Assembly: GCA_030824295.1 (NCBI GenBank)
Contig: JAVBYA010000057.1
Span: 1 to 34,117 of the forward strand
Direction: 5' to 3'
Source of the DNA: Bacteroidota bacterium
Lineage (GTDB): Bacteria > Bacteroidota > Ignavibacteria > UBA10030 > UBA8401
Length of the DNA: 34,117 nt
In this document: positions 27,089-34,117 of the stretch, piece after piece
How the letters are laid out: the number at the start of each line of letters is the position of its first letter
How positions within the stretch are numbered: position 1 is the first letter of the stretch
Translations under genes and position numbers: made by a program
The notes under the pieces: model-generated
Database searches by the model: none
What the model saw: only the letters and a program-made list of their open reading frames with translations
Told to the model about the DNA's origin: nothing

Positions 27089-29479
27089 TTATTTCATCAA
27101 GATCATGCGTTTCGTCTGCGTCCATGCACCGGCACGCAGAGAATAGAGATAGACGCCGCTGGAGAGCCCGTACTGCGCCGCCGAGAAGCGGAGGCGGTGT
27201 GCTCCCTCCTGCAATTCCCCCTCGTTCAGCCGTGCCACTTCCTTGCCGAGCAAGTCAGTCACGGTGAGCGTGACCGCACTCCGTTGCGGAAGCGTGAAGC
27301 GGATCTCGGTGGCAGGATTGAACGGATTGGGATAATTCTGTTCCAGTGTGAATGCCGTCGGTTGGGACGATGTCGGCCCGACTGTAAGCGGAGAGCCGGC
27401 ATAGGTCCACCGCACAGCATCGAAGATCACTGCTTGCTTCAGTGTATCGCTTCCATCGCCGAGGCGGACGGATGACGCCGTACCGGCAGCGAAGGAGAAC
27501 GTACCCAGAGGCGCCCAGGCATTCTTAAATTTCTTCTGATCGATGACCACGGTATGTGCACCGTCCTGCGCGTTCACTACATAGCGTGCTTTCGTAGCAT
27601 CGCTGACCGGGATATATGCTTCCACACTGTACTCTCCCGGCTTCGGAAGGGACGGAGTCCAGACCGCATAACAGGTATCGCTCATCTTGGTGCGGGTCCA
27701 CCAGAAATGGTTGTTCATCAAACCGCCCGCTTTCCGGTCCGACCAGCGCGTCAGCGATGAAGGAGCCGCGGTGCTCATAAAGAACCCTTTTCCCAGATGC
27801 ATATCGTCCACGAGCGTATCGGCCCGTGCGATCTTCGGGTAGCGGACGCTCACCCCCCAGTAGATGCGGTTCAGATTCCTGTAGCCGTTGTTGTATCCCA
27901 CCCAGTCGTACTTCACTCCCTTGCCGTTCAGACTCGGATACGTTCCGGTGTTCTTATTGCCGTACGGATCGTTCACGATGAGCGTGCGGTTGTTCACATC
28001 GTATCCGTTCACCGCAATGATATGTCCGGCGGTCGTCAGACCGTTGCAGAGTGTGAACGGATATCCGGAATCGACATTCGCGATGACCGTGGTGAAGAAT
28101 GAAGCGCTGGAATCGAAACGCGATGCCGTCATACCGTGATTGGTGTAATAATCGACCGTGCGCGAATACGGACTGAAACTGCCGGTCCACATAAAGCCGT
28201 ATCCGCCGTACGACGGTTTGCCGTTCGGATCCTCAGCCGTGAGGGCATACGCATACTCACGGTAGGTGTAACTCTCGCAAATGTAATTACCGTACGGACT
28301 GTAATGCCCGGGTGACGAACCGGAGGGTGAACACCAGACATTCCACGTCGGCACGATGTTGAAATAGGCAATGACCATGATCGAAGAGGTCGCTCCGCAG
28401 GCGGAGTGTCCGTTGTACCAATCGGGCGTATCCCATACCTGATGGACGTACGGCATTTCAAAATAGACTGCTGCTGCGGTGGACGGAGCATCGGGTGTGA
28501 TCGTGTTGTAGGGACGGGGTGTATTCAGGAACGAACGGTCGCCGGATGCAAGCTGTTGTTCGGCGCCGGCAGTAGACCTTACATACAAGCCGCCGCGCAG
28601 ATCATCAGAATAGAGGATCGTTCCCCGTTTCACATCACACCACGGTTCGGATTCGAATCGGTCACTCGTCGCCGTAAGCTGACGCCGCTGCGTGCCGTTG
28701 CTGGAGATACTAAAGAGCTCCGCTGCGGTCAGCGTTTCCCGCTCGAAACTCCGCTGCACATAGACGACGGTCGACGCATCCATCCAGGAGGGAGAATCAC
28801 CATCGCCAAGAAGAACCGTCATCTTTGCGGTCAAGGAATAGACATACATCGCCCCGCTCAAACGGGAATAGAGGATCTTGGAACCGTCCGGAGACCATTG
28901 CGGCAGTCCGTAACTTCCTGCACCGTCCGTGATCCGTTCCTTGTTGGCCGTTGTCAGATCGAGCACCCATAGCTGATCTGCATCATCATTATAGACAACG
29001 GACTTCCCGTCCGGCGAGATGGGAGCGATATTGGCATACGTTCCGAGCTCATAGCGCCGTTCCGCTTCTTCACCGCGAATGATGAGTTGCTCACCATTGG
29101 TGAAAGCAGCCGTTCCGTCATCGGCAAAGCTGATCTGTCCGACACGGGACGACAGCGTTGTGCGTGCAACAGCAGTACGCTTCAGCAGATCATACATGAC
29201 TGCGGACTGCGCACCATTCTCATTCACTTCTTTGAAACCGGCGTAGCGGCCATCCGGCGAGACGGAATAGTACATGCCACTTCCCGGCATGCGCGAGATC
29301 GTCTCAACACCGCTTGCGGTGAGCAGGAACAATCCGTCGCTCAGCCCGTCCGCGAACAGCACACCCGCAGCGCTCGCGCGCGGCGCGCGGAACGAACGGT
29401 CCGTCTCCTCTGCTGCCGTACCGAGAACGGACAGCAGCATCAGCAGAACGAACGGATGATATGATGCGCGGCGGGACAT
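27089..29479 (-). CDS. T9SS-secreted protein: WD40/TolB-like propeller, C39-like peptidase domain, golvesin-like CBD, T9SS sorting domain
   Basis: YSVSPDGRYAGFKEV, QWSPDGSKILYSR (propeller); VHQVWDTPDWYNGHSACGATSSIMVIAYF with AGHIIAVNGYD and IVNDPYGNK (C39_2-like); DTCYAVWTPSLPKPGEYSVEAYIP (golvesin-like); LEQNYPNPFNPATEIRFTLPQ...KRMILMK. Confidence 0.85.
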   Translation of the reverse strand: MSRRASYHPFVLLMLLSVLGTAAEETDRSFRAPRASAAGVLFADGLSDGLFLLTASGVETISRMPGSGMYYSVSPDGRYAGFKEVNENGAQSAVMYDLLKRTAVARTTLSSRVGQISFADDGTAAFTNGEQLIIRGEEAERRYELGTYANIAPISPDGKSVVYNDDADQLWVLDLTTANKERITDGAGSYGLPQWSPDGSKILYSRLSGAMYVYSLTAKMTVLLGDGDSPSWMDASTVVYVQRSFERETLTAAELFSISSNGTQRRQLTATSDRFESEPWCDVKRGTILYSDDLRGGLYVRSTAGAEQQLASGDRSFLNTPRPYNTITPDAPSTAAAVYFEMPYVHQVWDTPDWYNGHSACGATSSIMVIAYFNIVPTWNVWCSPSGSSPGHYSPYGNYICESYTYREYAYALTAEDPNGKPSYGGYGFMWTGSFSPYSRTVDYYTNHGMTASRFDSSASFFTTVIANVDSGYPFTLCNGLTTAGHIIAVNGYDVNNRTLIVNDPYGNKNTGTYPSLNGKGVKYDWVGYNNGYRNLNRIYWGVSVRYPKIARADTLVDDMHLGKGFFMSTAAPSSLTRWSDRKAGGLMNNHFWWTRTKMSDTCYAVWTPSLPKPGEYSVEAYIPVSDATKARYVVNAQDGAHTVVIDQKKFKNAWAPLGTFSFAAGTASSVRLGDGSDTLKQAVIFDAVRWTYAGSPLTVGPTSSQPTAFTLEQNYPNPFNPATEIRFTLPQRSAVTLTVTDLLGKEVARLNEGELQEGAHRLRFSAAQYGLSSGVYLYSLRAGAWTQTKRMILMK

Positions 29480-30712
29480 TTATTTTTCCGTCGTGTATGT
29501 TGCGCCGGTGGTCAGCGATTCGGCAGGTCGGAGCACCACTTTCTCGCCCGGCTTCACGCCGGAGCGCACTTCAATGCGGCTTCCCATCACTTCGCCCAGC
29601 GTCACGGCCGTTTCGGTGACCGTCTCCCCTTTGGCGACGAAGACCACCTTCTGTCCATTCCGCGTGGTGATGGCGGAGGCGGGAACAGAGATCAGCGGAG
29701 CAGAATCCTTCTTCTCCTGCTTCTGCTCTTCTTTGATGAAACTCACTTTGGCACGCATCTCCGGCAGCACCCGTTCGTCACGGTCCTTGAACCGCACCTT
29801 CGTTAGCACGGTCGCTTTCGCGCGGTCCGCCGTCGGCACGATCTTGTTCACGAATCCGGCATAGCGCCGTTCCGGGTATGCATCGAGCGTGATCTCGCAC
29901 GGCATCCCTTCCTTGATCTTCTCGATGTTCGCTTCGGAGACATCCGCCTCCACTTCCAGACTGGTCATATCCGCAACGGAAACAATGGCGCCGCGTGAAC
30001 CGGCTGCGGCACCGAACGGAGAGATCACCTCGCCGACGTTCGCATTCTTCGTGAGTACTACGCCGTCGAACGGTGCGCGGATGAGCGTGTACTCCAGTTG
30101 CACTTCCGTGGCGCGGACATTCGCTTCGGCGAATTTAATGGAGGCATCAGCGGACGACACCGCTGCGGACGCACGTTTATACCGCGCATTCGCACCGTCA
30201 TATTCCGCGCGGCTGATGGAGCCCTGTGCAAAAAGGGACTTCTGCCGTTCGAAGTTCGCCGCAGCATCTTCCATCTCTGCTTTCACACTTTCCAAACCTG
30301 CTTTCGCAAGGTTCAGATTCGCGCGGACCTGTCCCAGCGCCGCTTCCACGTCGCTGTTCTCCAGTCTGCCGATCACCTGCCCCTTCTTCACCCGGTCCCC
30401 TTCGATCACGCCGAGATACTCAAGCCGGCCTGTTCCTTTGGAAGCGACGGCCGCTTTCCGCTGCGCAACGATGTACCCGCTGGCGGTCAGGACGGCGCTT
30501 TCCTGCGCCTGGGTGGTGAGGGCAACGGTGCCGAGTTCAACGGTCTGCGCCGACGGCCCCGCGTTGAAGAACAAGAAGACCGATGCTGCAAGAACGGCCA
30601 GAATGGCGATTCCAATGATGAGCGGACGGCGTGAGGATGACGCATCGTCCTGTTTGGGTGCGGTGCGATCGATCTTCAGGAACGAGAGGTCTGTATTTTT
30701 ATTGTCTGACAT
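29480..30712 (-). CDS. Periplasmic adaptor (HlyD/MacA/RND membrane-fusion family)
   Basis: ASGYIVAQRKAAVASKGTGRLEYLGVIEGDRVKKGQVIGRLEN...; YTLIRAPFDGVVLTKNANVGEVISP. Confidence 0.94.
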   Translation of the reverse strand: MSDNKNTDLSFLKIDRTAPKQDDASSSRRPLIIGIAILAVLAASVFLFFNAGPSAQTVELGTVALTTQAQESAVLTASGYIVAQRKAAVASKGTGRLEYLGVIEGDRVKKGQVIGRLENSDVEAALGQVRANLNLAKAGLESVKAEMEDAAANFERQKSLFAQGSISRAEYDGANARYKRASAAVSSADASIKFAEANVRATEVQLEYTLIRAPFDGVVLTKNANVGEVISPFGAAAGSRGAIVSVADMTSLEVEADVSEANIEKIKEGMPCEITLDAYPERRYAGFVNKIVPTADRAKATVLTKVRFKDRDERVLPEMRAKVSFIKEEQKQEKKDSAPLISVPASAITTRNGQKVVFVAKGETVTETAVTLGEVMGSRIEVRSGVKPGEKVVLRPAESLTTGATYTTEK

Positions 30713-30915
30713 AGGTTCAATGGTTCAGTTCATAGGATGCGTGGATTCATATCCAATGAACACGGAATGGTGAGGAAATGTTCGTCAATATTGCCATTTT
30801 CAGGAGAAAAGGCAATGCCGCTTCCCCGTCTTCGATATGCTGTAAAGTAACAGGAAAGGGATGACTTTCTGAGGATTTTTCGGTGAACTGCGGCCGAACA
30901 ACGGTGAATTCGGGT

Positions 30916-31620
30916 TCAGTCTCCCCCGTCGGCTCCCCCATCGGCTCCGCCATCCGAACCTGCATCGACCGTTGTCATGGTGGTCAGCAGAAGGACGGCG
31001 GTGAGATCGTCCGAGGATCCCTGATACAGCACATCCCTCACTGTTGCCGGCAACGGATGCTCCGCTATGAAGCGGCGGAACCGCTCCTTCAGCTCGGTCC
31101 ATTCTGCCGGCGTGAAGAGATGCGTCAGGAACCGTTCACCGCCGATCACCAGACTGATGATGCAGGCGGTCCGTTCATTCCGTACCGCATCCTCAATGAT
31201 GCGCACCCGATGCCGGAGCGTGTGAAGGAGTCCCGGATTCACGATGTGATAGCGGGTCACCGGGAAGAACAGGATGGTCTTCTTCCGGATGGCGATCGTT
31301 CCTTTTGCCAAAAGGGATCCGATGATACGGTCCAGCAGTCCGCCGATCTGTGTGAGGGTCATGATCCAATGTTTCGGTTCCATCGCCTGCTTCTTCTTCA
31401 TCATGAGTTTCAGAGCATCATCCAGCACCGGCTGACCGGTCAGCCGGTGGTCGATCACCTCCAGTGTTCCATCCTCATTCTTCCGGATACGCTTCAGGGA
31501 GGAAAGCTCGACCAGGATGGCTGAGGTGATGCAATAATAAAGATCGGGATAGGAGCGGGGGAACTTGTTCGTGGACGGATCGAGGGAAAGAACGGTGATC
31601 TCTTCATACAGTGTCAGCAT
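30916..31620 (-). CDS. GPP34 (Golgi phosphoprotein 3-like) family protein with Gly/Asp repeat tail
   Basis: MLTLYEEITVLSLDPSTNKF..., DHRLTGQPVLDDALKLM..., LLAKGTIAIRKKTILFFPVTRYHIVNP typical of GPP34; tail DAGSDGGADGGADGGD. Confidence 0.85.
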   Translation of the reverse strand: MLTLYEEITVLSLDPSTNKFPRSYPDLYYCITSAILVELSSLKRIRKNEDGTLEVIDHRLTGQPVLDDALKLMMKKKQAMEPKHWIMTLTQIGGLLDRIIGSLLAKGTIAIRKKTILFFPVTRYHIVNPGLLHTLRHRVRIIEDAVRNERTACIISLVIGGERFLTHLFTPAEWTELKERFRRFIAEHPLPATVRDVLYQGSSDDLTAVLLLTTMTTVDAGSDGGADGGADGGD

Positions 31621-31718
31621 TTGGTCTCCATGCTATGGTTGGGAGTATCCGTGCGGCACTATGTACGGAGCGGTCGGTCGTGAGTTGTTACGGAATCATT
31701 ACTATTATAGAAAAGGAA

Positions 31719-32435
31719 CTACCGCTGCGGGAAGAAAATTCCCATCCCGTCCAGCGTCTGCAGCATGGTGCGGGCGACCAACGCATTACCGGCATCGTTG
31801 AGATGGACCCCGTCGTACGTGAGGATGTTCTTGGAGGTATCGTCCGGATTATTGGCGTGGATGTAGAGGGTGAACTCGCGGCGCAGGTCGCAGAGGGCTG
31901 TTCCGGTCCCGGCGGCGACATCCCTGGAGACAGCACTGTACTCTTCCAGCATCGCATCGTAGGTATTGGCGCCGTTCTTCAGTTCCCCGATGACCGTGGG
32001 TGTGCAGAGGACCGTCTGAGCACCGGAGGCCTGCAGTGTGGTGATGAGCGAGCGCAGTCCGGCAGCGAACGCTTCTTTCGGTGTGCCCGTGAGTCCGCGC
32101 GATGCAAAAGCATAATGCCACACATCGTTGATGCCGATGTAGATGACCACCACCGTCGGACGGTACGGCAGCACATCGCGCTCCACCCGGGCAAGCAGGT
32201 CGCCGATCTTATTCCCGCTGATGCCGGCGCCGGTCACCGCTGCACTGCGTCCTGTGCGCTCCAGAGAATCACGGATGAGTGTCACGTATCCGTTCGGCTT
32301 CACACCAAGTTCGGTGATGGAATCGCCGAAGAAGACGATGCGGTGCTGCGAGCCGAGTGCATCATCGCGCTGTGCGCATCCTCCCATGAACAGAGAAAGC
32401 ATCAGGATGTTCGTTACGAGCCGCATGGTGCGCAT
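31719..32435 (-). CDS. SGNH/GDSL-family hydrolase (lipoprotein)
   Basis: Lipobox LSLFMGGCAQ; FFGDSITELG, YIGINDVWH, YDGVHLNDAG blocks of SGNH hydrolases. Start 32435 or 32426. Confidence 0.92.
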   Translation of the reverse strand: MRTMRLVTNILMLSLFMGGCAQRDDALGSQHRIVFFGDSITELGVKPNGYVTLIRDSLERTGRSAAVTGAGISGNKIGDLLARVERDVLPYRPTVVVIYIGINDVWHYAFASRGLTGTPKEAFAAGLRSLITTLQASGAQTVLCTPTVIGELKNGANTYDAMLEEYSAVSRDVAAGTGTALCDLRREFTLYIHANNPDDTSKNILTYDGVHLNDAGNALVARTMLQTLDGMGIFFPQR

Positions 32436-32458
32436 GACGAAATGTGAAAAGAACCCCG

Positions 32459-32935
32459 TCACCAATCCATCCGGTCGCGCAGTCCCATGATCTGCATGCA
32501 GTGCTTCTCTCCGTGTCCGGAGTAGATCTTCAGCATGCCGTCCAGCGTCACCGTTCCCCGTTCCGGATGCTGCGCCGAGCGTTCCCATCCCTTCTCGTCG
32601 ATCGTGTCCAACAGCGCCGCCCACCGCTCGTGCAGTCCGCGCAGCAGATGCAGCGCTTCGAGCACCGGCAGCCGGTACTCGGGCGATGTCGCCCAGACAT
32701 CCTGATTGTACGGCTTCACGGTGAAGTTCTCCTCGGTGAGCATCCATTTGAAGCGGAGGAACGCATGCATGTGCGAATCGCAGAGATGATGCACCACCTG
32801 CCGGACGGTCCAGCCGCCGTCGCGGTACGGTGTATCGAGCTGGGCATCACTCAGTCCTTCCACCGTTGCATCCAGGACACCCGGGAGCGCTTTGATCTTT
32901 TGGATCATCATTTTTCGTTCTTCCATGGTCGGCAT
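32459..32935 (-). CDS. YfiT/BstA-type DinB-superfamily (bacillithiol transferase-like) protein
   Basis: PYRDGGWTVRQVVHHLCDSHMHAFLRFKWMLTEENFTVKPYNQDVWA and SGHGEKHCMQIMGL metal-binding His pattern. Confidence 0.88.
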   Translation of the reverse strand: MPTMEERKMMIQKIKALPGVLDATVEGLSDAQLDTPYRDGGWTVRQVVHHLCDSHMHAFLRFKWMLTEENFTVKPYNQDVWATSPEYRLPVLEALHLLRGLHERWAALLDTIDEKGWERSAQHPERGTVTLDGMLKIYSGHGEKHCMQIMGLRDRMDW

Positions 32936-33062
32936 ACAGCGGTCCTTTCTTGTTCCGAAGTGGGGGGTCCGGGTTCGAAAAAAACTTTCGTAAATGTAGA
33001 GAATGGAATCGAGAGAAGCCAATGGAAATACGCAGGATGGTAGCGGAGGAAAAGAGGGCAGG

Positions 33063-34049
33063 TCAGCCGGCGTTCAGCATATTCTGTTCATCGGAGAATG
33101 GCAGGTCGTGATGTTCCAGTGCATCGATATCGTGCCGCACACGCTGTTCATCCCCCCAGTCGCTCCAATAGATCCCCTGCAGGGAGAGGACGCTGAGGTG
33201 CTCCGGGACCCGTTCCAGCAGACCGCGGGAGATGTTGACAGGCGGAAGCGGAGCAAAGATCCGTTCGGTCGCTTCCATTTCGTGCCGTGTTCCCAGCGAC
33301 GGAATGACGGAACGCATCGCACTGTAGAGGTTCGTCATGTGCCGCTCCATCAACGAAAGGATGTGTGTGCAGGTGCCGACGAGCGTCATGGTATTCCACA
33401 GACACCCTTTATCATGCAGGTAGCGCATGAACTGGTCGTCCGGTTTTTCCCAGAACCGTTTCACGGCGCGCAATGCTCCTCCGTGCAGCGGTTCGCCCGG
33501 TTCGATCCATCCGTACCCGGACTGTACCGAGGTCGGCGGAACACCGAGCATGACGGTCCGTTCCGGTTCCGCTTCGACACGTTCGAACGCCTGCCGGACA
33601 TACGCACGGTACCGGTCCTCGCCGAGGATGAAATGGTCCGCCGGGAAGAGCGCGATCAGCGCCTGCGGATCCTCATGATGGACGTGCAGCAGCGACAGCA
33701 GAATGCCCGGTGCTGTCTCGCGGTCGTACGGCTGGATGACGATGGTACGGGGTGGACGATCATGCAGTTCACTGAATGCCCACGGCAGGTGTGCAGCATT
33801 CACGCTGACCATCACATGATCGGGATCGAACAGCGGAGCGATGCGGTCGATGGTGTGACGGAGCATGGTGCGGCGGCCGATGATGGCACAGTATTGTTTG
33901 GGACGGTAATCGCCGCAGCGCTGTTTGATGAAATGGGCCAGTCGCTTCCCTTGTCCGCCCGCCAGCACGATGCTCCAATGATGGTCGTGGTGTTCATACT
34001 GCGGGAATATCCGCGTCGGTTGATTCATCTCTGTTCCCTCCATGCACAA
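33063..34049 (-). CDS. Sugar-1-phosphate nucleotidyltransferase (mannose-1-phosphate guanylyltransferase-like)
   Basis: WSIVLAGGQGKRL...RPKQYCAIIGRRTMLRHTIDR, ALIALFPADHFI, RFWEKPDDQ. Start may be 34028 (MNQPTRIF). Confidence 0.88.
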   Translation of the reverse strand: MCMEGTEMNQPTRIFPQYEHHDHHWSIVLAGGQGKRLAHFIKQRCGDYRPKQYCAIIGRRTMLRHTIDRIAPLFDPDHVMVSVNAAHLPWAFSELHDRPPRTIVIQPYDRETAPGILLSLLHVHHEDPQALIALFPADHFILGEDRYRAYVRQAFERVEAEPERTVMLGVPPTSVQSGYGWIEPGEPLHGGALRAVKRFWEKPDDQFMRYLHDKGCLWNTMTLVGTCTHILSLMERHMTNLYSAMRSVIPSLGTRHEMEATERIFAPLPPVNISRGLLERVPEHLSVLSLQGIYWSDWGDEQRVRHDIDALEHHDLPFSDEQNMLNAG

Positions 34050-34117
34050 CGTGCCGGAACGGCATCATGCGGGAAGGGTGGGTGCGGCGGTGTGATGGGA
34101 AAGGAATGCGGGCCGGA

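Noticed and set aside
1-34117. CRISPR arrays, tRNA/rRNA genes, integrases or IS transposases
   Set aside because: No regularly spaced repeats, no tRNA cloverleaf or rRNA sequence noticed by eye, and no transposase/integrase translation in the ORF track.

Overview
The 34 kb window is mostly protein coding, with moderately high GC. It looks like a Bacteroidota/Chlorobiota-type chromosome (Ignavibacteria or Kapabacteria-like), inferred from three proteins ending in T9SS-type 'NYPNPFNP...' sorting domains, TonB/carboxypeptidase-regulatory-like proteins and HYC_CC_PP/HMA/TonB-receptor gene order. Most genes are recognisable: M49 dipeptidyl peptidase, 2-oxoacid:ferredoxin oxidoreductase (alpha plus a beta-gamma fusion), globin, a metal-related TonB receptor cassette, T9SS cargo proteins, dcd, M13 peptidase, SIMPL protein, acyltransferase, CDGSH protein, a tripartite ABC exporter operon, GPP34, SGNH hydrolase, YfiT/DinB and a sugar-1-P nucleotidyltransferase. 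The strongest candidate for an undescribed system is at the left end. There a stand-alone membrane-anchored C39 (double-glycine) peptidase without an ABC transporter sits directly upstream of a small peptide gene. The peptide combines a Sec-like N-terminal signal, a textbook GG leader (LSADEMQSIRGG) and a 38-aa hydrophobic core with four cysteines spaced C-x6-C-x12-C-x6-C. A second C39-like domain occurs in a T9SS cargo gene embedded in, and translationally abutting, a MacA/MacB-like exporter operon. All calls come from reading the sequence and supplied translations; no database searches were run.
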